Source: Phytophthora hibernalis (taxonomy: Eukaryota > Oomycota > Peronosporomycetes > Peronosporales > Peronosporaceae). From it: a stretch of DNA of 64,000 nt. This document shows positions 33,901-44,712 of the stretch, piece by piece. The notes below the pieces were generated by a model. The model was given only the letters and a program-made list of their open reading frames with translations. It was not told the DNA's origin and made no database searches. The translations under genes were made by a program, and so were the position numbers. The stretch is from assembly GCA_012656075.1 (NCBI GenBank), contig JAAKBF010000390.1, forward strand, positions 496,001-560,000, written 5' to 3'. How positions within the stretch are numbered: the stretch's first letter is position 1; the number at the start of each line of letters is the position of its first letter.

Positions 33901-36900
33901 TGCCCAGACGTATGGCCTTAACCAACGCCCTGATACGTGGCGGAAATCCTTTCGCCTCCAAAACCGCTAATAAGAAATCCTTGTCTAGTAAATCGTATGC
34001 TTTAGCGAAGTCGAGTAATAACGCTTGCGCCTTCCTCAACTTTGGACTCTTTTGACAGTACGCTTTTGCCGCTTCCAACAAGTCTATCGCTTCGTGGATG
34101 GTCCGACCCGGCACAAAGCCGAATTGAGTACTGTGAACAAAGCGATCGATATATCTTCTCACCCTCCACGCTAGCACCCGTGTTAGAATCTTGTAGTCGG
34201 TATTGAGCAAGGCAATCGGTCTGTAATTCAGCAGATCACTGGTTTCCCCGCCTTTACTGATGCTAAATATAAAAGCCTCAACAAACGATTTAGGCCTGAT
34301 CCCATTCGTCATACATGAGTTAAAAAGCTGCGTCAGTAGAGGAGTAAGCTTCACTACGTTGTCTTGATACCGGTCGTTGCTTAGGTCATCCGGTCCACAC
34401 GCTTTGCCTTTTTGCAATGTTGGATCGCGGCAGCCACTTCCTCGTCAGTGATCACGTCATCAATGTCCGAGAGATCTGGTGTATCCCAATGGTATCTTAA
34501 CCTGGCCAAATATCGCTCTATACTCTCTTTCTCTTCCGCCGCACCATTGAAAGCAGGCGCCCAGTTCTCAGCCAATATGTCTGCCTTGTCATTAGGCCCA
34601 TATATGGGGTCTTTGATTCTTGACCTGAGTGTTGGAATTGTATTATCTCCATACGTTGTGCAAATACGACGAAAAACATGGTTTGTGGACGCTCGCGTGT
34701 TCCAAGCATTATTGTTGACCAACATCCGCATCCTTAGGCTCCCCGGTGGTCCTGTAATCTCCTCAATTCGGCCATCGTAGATGCCCGTTCCGACTCCACA
34801 TCCCCTGCCGTATACCTGCACTTACTTAATTTGTTTTTCAGACGCTTGATGCGCCTCCTGTACCCAGTGGTCATTCGTCTCCTTGCCATGGTCTTTAATT
34901 GCCATAGTTCCTTCGTTATTGATTGCTTAAAATCGTCCCACACTTCGGGAGTATGGTGCTCTCCGAGGTATTGAATTGAATCTGCAGTTGATCGACCCGT
35001 TCTGCTACGAGGCTGTGGGTCGCAGCTTGGGCGTAGTTCGGCGGTGGATACACTGTTGGTCGCTTCCTTACTCGAACTGCTCCACTGGGTGGGTGTAATT
35101 CCAGCACCACCCTCGATGGTCAGTATGGCATGGTGCCTCCTCCACGGACACACTTCTTATCCATTTCCTCGCATCCGCCGACACGAAAAATCGATCAATT
35201 CTCGAAGTTGCTACTTGGCCGTCTGGTCCAATGTGCTTATATGTATGATGGGCGTCGGCATAATCTCGTCTGTCTCTTGTCTTATAGTTATCAGGCATAT
35301 TGTGATACCCTGTATCCATTAAACCATTCAGCTCCACAAACCGCAATAAGGACTTGGTCCCCACGTCCTCCTTCGGGCTACTCCCATATCTATCCAATCT
35401 GCTGTCCGTTACACAATTCAGGTCTCCCCCAAATATTACCGTTCGATCAGTTGGCAGTTGAATCGACGTGAGTTGGGTGTAGAATGCTATCCTCGCTGCT
35501 CCTGCTGACGGGGCATAAGTGTTCACGAATACAAATTGCTTGTCACCTATGTCCCCGGTCACCATGATGAGGTGTTCATTCCATAATTCCATTCTCCACG
35601 GGTGTACATTCTTCACTTCGCCATACGGGTTGACCAGGATGGCCACACCCGCACTCCTGTTCTGCTGACCAGACGCCCAGTATGACAGCGTGGAGGCCAC
35701 TGTATGCTTGAAGCCCCAAAGTGCAGCATACTGAGAAGTTGCTGCGCCGTGTTCGGTATCCACTAGGTGAGTTTCTTGTAAAAAAATTAAATCTCGATGT
35801 CCTCGCTCCGTATTCTGCCTGACTGCTTGCAAATGCCGCCCCAGTGTGCAGGTGGGTTGCAAGTCCTCTAATATTGTAAGTTGTGAATCCAATTGTCCGA
35901 TCGGATTTGCTTTGTTGATGCCGAATTCGGCGTCTTTGGCGCTGCTGCAGCAGCCGCGCTGCTCGTATCACCCTACCATGTCGTTTAAAATTGTTTGTGT
36001 CATTTATCTGCTTCTCTCTCACCGTGATTGCAGGGAAGAAGCTCAGTAGGCTGACCTGTCCTCCGTTTGTCCTGCTATCATGTCCTTCCTCCCTTCCTGC
36101 GTTCTTGAATGATTTTCTACCCATACTAAATTTCGGTGCGGGCTCCATGCTCCTCTTTGATTTCCATCGCGCTTGTGTCGGAAAGTGGCCTCGTAGTACC
36201 GGGGCTGACCGGAGAGTTGGTTTGTGCAATCCTTGGATCGGCAGAGGACGCAGATGTAGGCACCTCTGGTAGCTGGGGCTCCACTTGTGCACTCGTAGTG
36301 AGCTCACCCTCACCGCCCATCCTTTGTTTGATAACTACGTGCACACTGCCGCCGTGTGAGCCCACCCGTGTCGCTGCTTGGCACCGTTCTGGATGCCGGT
36401 GCTCATAATCAGTATTAGTGAATCCACTCCCTTGGCTGCCTCCACTGTCTTCCTCAATATCTTCTCAGTCTCCCCTTTATGTGTGGCGACGTAAGGTTTA
36501 CTTGCACGTCGTAACTCTCGTAGTTCTACTGCCGCCCTCGAGCCGTTTTGTCCGAGTCGTAGGGTATGGCATCCAACGGTTGACGGCCATACTTCACCAA
36601 TAGTTTATTCTTTTTGTTGGCTAGCTCAGCTATCTGACTCATGTAGCACTTATATATCTCCTCGTCGTAAACGACGGCCCAAAAATGATTGCCAGTTGAC
36701 TCCCAGTTCACTAACAGTACCGGAGGCAGTATACCGCTGCTGATCAAATCTTGAAATAATTGCATTGCCCGCGTTGTGTCGAGAATGTCCACCGTGCCAG
36801 AGTCGCAACAATCGTCATCGTCCAGTTCGACTTTGTTGTACGCGTAGGCCTGCACGTTAGCCATGTCCCCTTTCGTGACATCCAACACGAAAATTGTTTC

Positions 36901-37836
36901 CCGAACATAAATCGATAGCCCTTTCAAATGTGCTGGTCGTACCCAGAAGTGCGTGGGTACTGTGGTCTTGACAAACTTGGTCCGCTACGCCGCATAGTGG
37001 TTTGCTAGTGCGCAGACCTTCTGCTCCACCTCTGCTCCCCCATTGAACGTATTCCGCTCTCCATCAATTCTGGATCCAGATGTTCAGGGTGTTGCTTCAC
37101 TTCGTCCGCCAGTGCTACTAACATTCCATTAAGGATGTCTTTCTTGATCATGTTGGTACCTTCAATTACGTCGGCGGAAGGGCCTAATAATCCATCCTTG
37201 ACATTGTGTAAAGCTGCGAAACTGGCCAACCATCCACAATGGCCGTTCGACGCTACATCCACCACAGTGGCCCCAAGGATGCCGAACCAGGTCCCCAGGA
37301 TCCGCTCCAGGAATTGTCTTAGTGTATCTCCACTCTTCTGCTTCCGTTAGCGGTGCGTTCTCTCGTTTCTGTTGTTCACTATATCTGTTATCGGTCCCCA
37401 TCTTGCTGGTGTCATCCTGCCAGCCCTTAAATGCCATCTTCGCCTGGTCGATCGTGGACGACCCATCCAGGTACCCCATAACCCCTTCCGGTCTACCCCC
37501 AAGTGGCGCCACCACATATTGGTGCATATACCGTTGTTGGCCTACCGTGGCTCTTTGTTTGCGTGTCTGTCGCTCTCTTTTAATCGGTGAGACCGACCTC
37601 GCCGTTCCTGCTCGTGGCCCCTTACCTGGGTACCTGGCAATTTTGACACCTGGACTGTTGGGGCCTGCGCTGTCTGCCTCGTTGGTAGTCCATTCCTCAG
37701 GCGCGTGTCGCTTCGTTGACAGGGAAGTCGCCTTGTGAGCTGAGCCGGCCGCCACCAAGTTACGGGAGTGATCACCCTCTTGGCTTGCGCCCTTGCCACC
37801 CCGGAAAGTACCTCTTTTTAGAATCCGTCGTGTCAT
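30910..37836 (-). pseudogene. LINE ORF2: OTU-like protease region, AP endonuclease, RT, RNase H
   Basis: Starts at the ATG at 37836. Region 1 is basic. Region 2 (about 37265-36540) has NGHCGWLASFAAL and later NHFWAVVYD: a Cys then a His in the order and setting of OTU cysteine proteases. The AP endonuclease (36000-35080) has YNIRGL, LQETH, NTYAPS, GGDLN, SRIDRFF and TDHR. The reverse transcriptase (34417-32738) has NYRPIALLNTDYK, LLDFAKAYDLLD, GIRQGCPLAP and catalytic YADD. A long C-terminal region follows, with a 51-bp tandem duplication. The RNase H (31611-30910) has FFDGGPRGNPG, GDSALI and HNKTADWIAN, with Asp replacing the usual Glu in NNVADF. The breaks near 34400 (A5), 34750 (G4), 37000 (G5) and 37290 (G4) are each fixed by added run bases. 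A TAG near 36990 is not. ORF2 may be nearly intact. Confidence 0.85.
31702..31803. repeat. 51-bp tandem duplication inside LINE ORF2
   Basis: Units 31702-31752 and 31753-31803 are identical (gccgccacaaagcttgcaca at the start, ending gacgtcgtccg). 51 bp is 17 codons, so the ORF2 frame is kept. Identity suggests a recent event. The older LINE copy (near 4270-4330) lacks it. Confidence 0.9.
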
Positions 37837-37887
37837 CGTCCGTCTCCTTGTTTGTTGGTCAGTTCCAGGACTAGAAGTAAGTACTCG

Positions 37888-40070
37888 TTAAGACCCTCGG
37901 GCACGCGGGTGTAACCACCGCTCCCCGGCTGGCACAGCACTCGTCTCGAGCTCCTCTCCTCCATTTGCTGCTGCGTCAATGCTCGTTGTCCCGATGCTTG
38001 CATATTCGCTGTCCGTCCCCTTAGCCGTGGTCGGTGTGCCTGTGTGACTTACCTCGACCACTAGTGCTCCGGAGTGCGGCGGCGTGCTCTCCTCCGTCTT
38101 TTCTCCCTCGGTATATTCGAAATCGATATGCATGTCTCCTTGGTTGTGCCCCGCCCGGTCGTCGTCGCTCCCTGAACAGTGTTGTTGCTGCTGTTCCAAC
38201 GGTTGACGATGTACAACCCATTCCATAGGTAGTTCAGGTCTTCCGCTGGGAGCCTGGACACCGCGCTGCATTGGTGATTTTCCTCTGTTCCTCGCTTTTT
38301 CCCTTTTTCCGCCTTCCTGCGTTGCTGTCACACTGCTCCGTAGAGGAGCTTTGTTTCGCAGCATCATTTCCCGCAGTTCTTCCCGCGTTGTAGGCAGCTC
38401 TTGTTCCCCTGATAATGGGTAGGACTTTGTCTCCACCGAGGGCAGGTGGTCAGTGATTTGAATGCTGTAGCTGGCTTGGTGCGCTCCGAGTTCGTCCGCT
38501 TCCACCGTGCATGATTTGGTCGAGTGACCGGGGCGCGACACGTCCGACACGGCCAGTTTGCATGTACTGTGTGGTGATGGATCACCACATCTACTTTGTC
38601 GATACTGAAATGAGTCTTGGAGCTTATACCACTTGGGCATGCCGTTCCTCTGACCGTAACCGTCTATTCTTTGTCGTTAATGCCGCTGTTACCAACATTG
38701 GGGTGCTGCATAGATTTCACGTTGAGTCCAAGGACCTGCGACAGCATCCAAAGCATGTCCCTTGACGTGATCGTGCCTTTTCGTACGGCGACTGTGAAAT
38801 CGTAATAATCCAGCTGGACAAGTGCATTGGTAACCTTGGCTCGCTCCCGTTTCCCTTTGTAGTCCACCAGTGGGAACAATCTGGACGCCAAAGGTAGCTG
38901 CCAGTTCATCCACCTTTCTGCTGTCTGCTTACCCTTCAAGGTAACCGTGATCACCCTCGTTTCAGCGTTCAGTGTGATTCGGGAAATCGCGTTCTTGAAA
39001 TCCTGCACTTCTTGCTTGTGCCGCGGCGCTGCCTCCGGTCCCGCCGATATGAAGCGTAACAGCACGTCCCGTGGGAGGTTGTTGCTGAATCGCTGCCCTG
39101 GCGCTAAATGCGCATATAGCGGGTATTCAATGGCGTAGAAGAAATCCGTAAATACCGCTATTTCAGCTGCGTCCATGGATTGAACTAGGAAAGGTGGAGG
39201 CCTCGGAATTTCGAGTTCATGATTCATTATCATGATGAGCGCCTTGTCCTCCTCCGTCGTCCGCTCCGGCAATCCCACCAAGCGTTCTGCGGGCCTCATG
39301 CACAATTCCCTCATGCGCTGTACATCCGGCCCTTCATCTTTCAGTCCTACCTTGGCTGCTAGATTCTGCCCCGCTCCTAGGTATGAGGCAGGCGCTTTGG
39401 TCTCTTGCAGTGGGTCCGCTATTTTCCTTGGAACCCCTTTCATGATGCAAAATAACAGTCGGGTCTCCACCTCACTTTGCGCCAGGTTGTTTTGAACTAC
39501 CCAGTCATGCATGAGCTTACACAGACTGCGCACATGTTTTGGATCTTCCAAGTTCCAGTAGCTGCGTAGATCTTGATATCTGTCCTGCTACTCCTTGGTC
39601 GGTTCATCCTTCCACTCGTCACGTAGTTGCTGCGCCGTGCGTACGTCCGTCTTCTGCTTTAGTGTCCATATCTTGTACTTCTCGAATCGCCGTTCTCTCG
39701 CTAGGTCATCCAGGCGGGTGACCGTGTGCATGACATATTCATCCGGTGCCCCTTGTACCAGATACTTCCGCAGCTGCAGGTAAGCCAGCCTGCCATCTCC
39801 CAGCGTCGCATCAGCTCCATCGGTTCCGTGTCGGCTCTTGTAGCGACTGAAAGGTGGCGGCCTATTGGTATTTGAACGTCCCAAGAGCCGTGGGCTTGGC
39901 TGCGTTCCTCGTTGACGCCTCGCTGCCTTGCCTCCAACCGTGGACCATTCTTCTCCGTCCTCTGCCCGCGTTGACTGTTGCTGCACAGATTCTCCCGCAC
40001 GAGCTGACGTAGCACTAGCTGCCACAGCCTGCTCTCCCTTCGCCGGCTGTCCTGCGCTCCGCTTGGTCAT
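37888..40070 (-). pseudogene. LINE ORF1 (gag-like) with CCHC knuckle
   Basis: Starts at the ATG at 40070 (MTKRSAGQPAKG). One frame runs from there to about 38560, broken only by two TAG codons, after DEPTKE (near 39590) and after NDKE (near 38664). Both stand where CAG would fit. A gag-like helical part (LCKLMHDWVVQNNLAQ) lies near 39500. A zinc knuckle C-x2-C-x4-H-x4-C becomes visible near 38530 if one C is added to a CCCC run. The C-terminal Ser/Thr/Glu-rich tail ends at 37888. ORF1 proteins coat the element RNA. Confidence 0.8.
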
Positions 40071-40221
40071 GGTCGTTTGTTTCAATGCGCCTGTTCCACA
40101 GGTCTTGAAGATTGTATGTCCGGGGGTTCAGGGCCTTCCAGGACCCCCCGGTTAGTGGTTTCTTGCTCCGTCCGCTACGAGTTCGAAGAGTCGTGAGCCC
40201 TAGCCGGCAAATCTGGAAGTG

Positions 40222-40241
40222 CACTCGCGCTATTATAGTAA
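40222..40241. repeat. target-site duplication of the 10-kb LINE, right copy
   Basis: cactcgcgctattatagtaa, pairing with 30192-30211. It marks the 5' border of the minus-strand LINE. Confidence 0.8.
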
Positions 40242-40323
40242 GCTCCTGGATGTGTAGCTTTTCCTAGCTACTTCGAAGTAAATATTGTAAATATTAGAGA
40301 AGAGTGAAGTTGTGGTGGTCTAG

Positions 40324-40752
40324 CGCAGGTTAGACGAATGTATCGAACGCGTCTACTGGTTCATTGACAACCTGGTAACTCCCGTCAATCGGAAGCATGG
40401 AACACAGCAGTACCGACTGGTTATACACTTCACACCGCTGTCCAGCTTCTCCTTCGCGGACAAGACGTACAAGCACCATGTCAAAATGACCGGCACCAAG
40501 CAGAAGGACCAGTAGCTAGCTCAACGCCTCATTGGAACGACACTAGACCGGTCTGCAACACATCAGCACTATTTCATTCGAGAGGGAACTCCAACGAATC
40601 TAACTGTACCCGGATGGATCCAGGAAGACAACTTCCACGAAGCTAACTCCCGGGGTCAACCCTGCGAGTGAATCAAGCTGCTTTACCTCCTTGCTATGAT
40701 GAACCCGTTTGAAAAACGCATGATTGTGTGGTCTTCAGGGCTGAGTGGGTGA
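40324..40752 (+). pseudogene. unrecognised gene remnant with two in-frame stops
   Basis: A single frame of 143 codons reads like a conserved globular protein (LDECIERVYWFIDNLVTPV, QQYRLVIHFTPLSSFSF, HYFIREGTPTNLTVPGWI, LLYLLAMMNPFEKRM). It contains TAG at 40513-40515 and TGA at 40669-40671 but no frameshift. I do not know the family. It lies just outside the LINE's 5' border, so it may be part of the older host locus the LINE entered. Confidence 0.5.
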
Positions 40753-40829
40753 TTTACCTGCGTTGTCATAACATAGGTAATTCAGTACATGAACACGAAC
40801 GACTATCGTTGCACTTTTTTAAATCGTAA

Positions 40830-41003
40830 TTTATTTTACCCCTTTCAATACTAGTTTTATACCTTTGTGAAAAGGGTTTAAAACATATCGTAATTTATCT
40901 GAGCCCTTTCACTACCAAACCTTTGTGAAAGGGTTAAAAGTGTTAAAAGGTTAAAATGGTAAGTAATTCATGTCTGGTAGTGAAAGGGTTAAAAGGGTTA
41001 ACC
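40830..41003. repeat. cluster of inverted 'ccctttcac' TTAA ends
   Basis: Words like ccctttcactacca (40909), its complement tggtagtgaaagggttaa (40976), and ttaaccccttcaca (40997) occur in opposing orientation, several of them next to TTAA. It looks like two or more small TTAA-type MITE ends abutting head to head, a different family from 23846-24134. Confidence 0.55.
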
Positions 41004-42101
41004 CCTTCACAATTAGACACGAATTACAGGACCGCAGGGGACCTCTAAGGGGTATAGATAGTGACACCTAGATGCGATTTATACTTGGGTTCATTTGCAC
41101 GCTAATTCCAGCCTGCCTTATGGGTCGATGAAATCTCGTCACTTTCAAATTCCAAGTCATATTGCTTTGGACAGGGTTTTATTTGGAAAAGGTTCCGGCA
41201 TCACTGGGTTTTTCTCGATCGATTGATGTTACAGACCAGGATGGTCCACTTGCAAAAACACCGTTGTGTATGTGTAAAGTGCAAACACGCAAGTATTAGC
41301 TCATGCCGGCCTTTATATGCGCGTTCTTGATACCCGTGTCTCAATCCCATCTGAAAACTTTGAATTTTGACCGAGCTACAGTGACCGGAACAAGCGGCCA
41401 TAAAACGTTTTCGTTTCTCAGCGAGGTACATTCACGTCATTTAGCTAGCTAATAGTTAACGACTTCTTATGTTCGTCGTACACTCTGCCTCTTTATCAAT
41501 GCATGCCCGCAACTGACCTTCGGCCGCGTTGCTTCCGGCAAATTGTGCTGTCATAACAGGTCAAGCGCTCCTCCAGCGCCTCCATCCTCCAGCACCAGAT
41601 GATGCCTTCTCTGTGTTGTTCAGAGCTTCTGGCGCCTGGACATCAGTCGCTCCACGCGGCACATACCACGCTGACTCCATATACAGTGCTTCCGATAAGT
41701 ATCGAAAAATTTCGCTGGGAGTTTGTGACGGTGGTCACACAAGCACCTAGCTTGAGGAAGCGTAGCTTCAAGAGTATGCAAACTCTATGTAATTGGCAGC
41801 TCATGATCTCCTGGTCTGCGGGAGCTAAGTGGCTAGAATAGCGCAGTTTAAAGACTGGGTGTTTTTATAGGTGTATCCTAAATTGGTCTGTAATACAATT
41901 GCTAAGTAACCTAAGCTTATCATATATGTAATATGAACTGTTGGCTGTGGTACGTCGGTGACGTGTCAGCGGTGTGTCCAACACCATCTGTGACGCGGAG
42001 TCGATGTGTACCCATCTAAGAAGAGTGACCCTATCCCTCTTCAAGTAGCCCCGCTATACAGCTCGATTTGCTTCTTCCCGGTGCCTTGACGCTGCATCAC
42101 G
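41004..42101. other. no recognisable gene
   Basis: Contains a solo TIR (41424-41471). Short frames at 41529-41841 are unrecognised. The end near 42060 probably already belongs to the Helitron remnant. Confidence 0.4.
41424..41471 (+). repeat. solo TIR of the 'ggtacattgatgtca' family
   Basis: ggtacattcacgtcattta, then ttaacgacttcttatg, corresponds to the left arm of the element at 22465-23086. No right arm was found in this orientation nearby. Confidence 0.6.
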
Positions 42102-42369
42102 TTGGAGCTTAAGCTAGGCAGTCGCGACCCGAGAAGAATCCTGCCGAAGCTGGATCGGACTGGTGCTCTGATCTCTGATCTTGAGGCCAGGTCTCTTCCC
42201 GGCGTACTTGGCGACGCCTTGCTTTTCCCACAGTCAGCTGTATGTGGCCATGTCAAGGGTTACGTCGAGATCGAGATTCAAGGCGTTGGTCGAGTATCCA
42301 GAGCGGGAGAAAGAAGACGGAGTGTACACAGCGAACATAGTCTACCGACAGCTCTTCGAGACGGCGTAG
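42102..42369 (+). pseudogene. Helitron helicase C-terminal remnant
   Basis: A first frame gives LGSRDPRRILPKLDRT (where Helitron helicases have the segment before the last motifs). A second frame gives FSHSQLYVAMSRVTSR and TANIVYRQLFE, the conserved end of the PIF1-like helicase of Helitrons (motif VI region). The segment between them with the QGQT box is deleted. It ends in TAG at 42367-42369. Repeats and a strong hairpin downstream fit a Helitron 3' part. Confidence 0.75.
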
Positions 42370-42532
42370 GCAGAGACTTTGTCTGAATGCATATTTTACG
42401 AAATGTGTCACTTTGCATAGCGCGCTAATTGTTGACAGTCACCTTTCCCCTAAAGCGAAGCGAAGGCGGTCACTCTGATCGGTGAGAACCTAGGAGACAT
42501 ACTGAGGCGGCGAGCGCAGCGAGTATGCCTGC

Positions 42533-42773
42533 CCGTGTGCGAAGCACGCGGGTGCAAAGCCAGGACCAATCAGTGTTTGACTGTCAAGCGGAGGCGAACC
42601 TTGCGAGCCGTAGTGGGCTTAGGGTCCATGGAGATGGGAACCACGTGAAACGAGCGTAGCTAGCACGCCTGCGGTTTGAAGTCCGTGTCCGAAGCACGTG
42701 GGTGCAAACCCAGAACCCAGCAGTATTTGACTGTCAAGCGGGGGCGAAGCTTGCGAGCCGTAGCGGGCGTAGA
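42533..42773. repeat. 91-bp direct repeats, 150 bp apart
   Basis: 42533-42623 and 42683-42773 share 'gaagcacg(c/t)gggtgcaaa', 'tttgactgtcaagcg' and 'ttgcgagccgtag'. They lie downstream of the Helitron helicase fragment and are probably part of its non-coding 3' end. Confidence 0.8.
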
Positions 42774-42853
42774 GTTTGGTAGAAGTCAACATTAAAATAT
42801 ACGGTTGGATGTAGAGTTTGGTAGAAGTGAACATTAAAATATACGGTTGGATG
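42770..42853. repeat. 42-bp tandem repeat, two units
   Basis: Units 42770-42811 and 42812-42853 start tagagtttggtagaagt and end tatacggttggatg, differing at one base (c/g). Confidence 0.9.
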
Positions 42854-43031
42854 TTTTTCCTGCTGTGGCGGTAATGACTGGTGAACCGACAACCAATTCC
42901 ATCATGCTTTTCGAGCAAAGTGAAGTACTGTTATGTACATTTACAAGGAATCACAGTCGGCCCGAAACATAAGTCTGACATAGTAAAAATAGTAGTGAAG
43001 CGAGCTGGAACAGCGAGCTAACGGCACCAAC

Positions 43032-43091
43032 CCAAACAGCACCCACCGCCCGCGTTGCGGGCGGTGGGTGCATGTTTGGTCGCTTGGCTAA
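43032..43091. repeat. long perfect hairpin, candidate Helitron 3' end
   Basis: gcacccaccgcccgc (43039-43053), a 3-nt loop, then gcgggcggtgggtgc (43057-43071). The stem extends by ccaaaca/tgtttgg around a one-base bulge, to 22 pairs. CTAA follows at 43088-43091, a CTRR match. Helitrons end in a hairpin followed by CTRR, usually with T next. Here A follows and the gap is a little long, so the end call is tentative. Confidence 0.5.
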
Positions 43092-44712
43092 AGCCAGAGA
43101 ATTAGTTTACTGACATGTGATCTCCATACTATGTGAAGGCAGAAGGGTTAATAGCACCTCGCCAATATAGCAATAGACCTCAGCATTATTTTAGGGTAAA
43201 AATGTAGTAGCTCGTGTTCCTACAACAGTGAATTCCGTCCAAGTTGGTAACCGCCACATACAAATTACAAGTATTTTGCGAAGTCGCCCATAGCAGCACA
43301 TGTGTCACAGTAAGTACGAATCGGACTTAGTATGAATTCGGCATGGGGCGCTGGCCATTACATGGCAGTTTCACCGCCGGAGATTTAACCATCGCCCAAT
43401 GCAAGAACCCTCACTAGGTCCTTACCGCTAGTACTGTCGACGTCAAGAGTCGGGGTGAAAACAGGACGTCGCCAACGTCGACGTCAAGGGTCGTCGACGT
43501 TAGTTAGCTGGACACCTGCTAACATCCCGACGGTTCTATTCTGTTATTAGACAAAACAAATGAATCTGGGCCAATCAAAGAGATGCAAATATATTCGATC
43601 AATGAGCGAATTGAATGTGGCGTCTACCAAATCCAAGCAGTGGGTTGTGCCATGAGCAAGCTTTCTTTTCAGTCCCCCTGTGCAGTGCTGGTAGTGACAG
43701 TACGATTAAAAACGTTTAAACGGTTTGGACTGTTTGTACAGTTTAGACAGCGTGTACTAACAGTTTTTACGAACTCAGTGTGGTAATTACGCGTAAAAGT
43801 TGATTTGATATCAGTAAACCCACCGTGAGATGTGGGACTTCCACGGACTCAATGGGTGCATTTTTGAGCGCATGGGTACACTGTGCCACTTGAATGAACG
43901 GTCATGGACCTCTGTTTATACGCGTCCGATCAAATAAACAGTCAAATGACGCGTTATTACGCGTTTTATGGAATAAACGTTTATACACCCGTTGCCAGCA
44001 CTGCCCTGTGGGGCTATCAGACACGGGTAGCAAACATTAGATGATACGCAGAAGCCTATCCTATCAGGCACTGACATTGAACCAACTGCCCTTGTCGACA
44101 CAGCGTTTATTTTTGCAGTAGGCGCATCGTATTGTTGCCACAAATGGTAAGCGCACTCTGCCAGATTTAACAACGCCCTCTCACAAACGGTTGTATCCTT
44201 AATTCGAAATAGTGACGGTGTTAAGGGGTGTCAAGCGGGCGTCCCTTTACATCCTTCGACGTCTAGACGTTAAGGGGTCGCTATTAATAACACCAGGCCT
44301 GATTACCGCAACACAAGCACCTGGTTTTTCTATATACCTTTATAATCTAATGCTCATGGAAGCCCTAACCCTTTGCACGAGGATGGATGTCATTCAATGA
44401 CTTCATTGCCCTCACGTTCCCAAAATTGATATGGCAGTCTGTGCTTTTTAGCTGCCCTGATCGCTAAAACTAAAGCCCTGCGGGACTGACCCCTACGAAC
44501 CAAGTGGGATGTAAGCAAACATGTCAGGGGTTGCATTGGATTGTTTTTCATTCGTTCCTGAATGCTACAGTAGAGGATCGGTTAGGCTTGAGTTTTGGCG
44601 TCTCCTCCATTTCCAATCCCACTTATCTATGTTGCTTTATCGACTCCGAGCTCGTGTTGAAACCAACAATTATTGAATGTAAGCTCCACTTACCTCTTTG
44701 CCGAGATTGTGG
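43092..44712. other. no recognisable gene
   Basis: Short frames only. A duplicated word gtcgacgtcaa(g)gtcg sits at 43436-43453 and 43478-43495. The 3' end of the gene at 44713 borders it. Confidence 0.45.

Larger units (their letters stand above)
30212..40221 (-). mobile_element. near-complete 10-kb LINE with protease, APE, RT and RNase H
   Basis: The element runs on the minus strand between two copies of a 20-bp target duplication. From 5' to 3' it has a short leader (40071-40221), ORF1 (37888-40070), ORF2 (30910-37836) and a 3' UTR of about 700 bp. There is no long poly-A at the 3' end. ORF2 is far longer than usual for LINEs because of the extra N-terminal cysteine-protease-like part and the RNase H tail. 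Frame breaks are few and most sit in homopolymer runs. ORF1 has two TAG stops that look like CAG changes. The related copy at 181-5190 is much older. Confidence 0.9.

Noticed and set aside
43436..43495. gtcgacgtcaa repeats as a regulatory array
   Set aside because: Only two copies, in non-coding sequence with no gene next to them.
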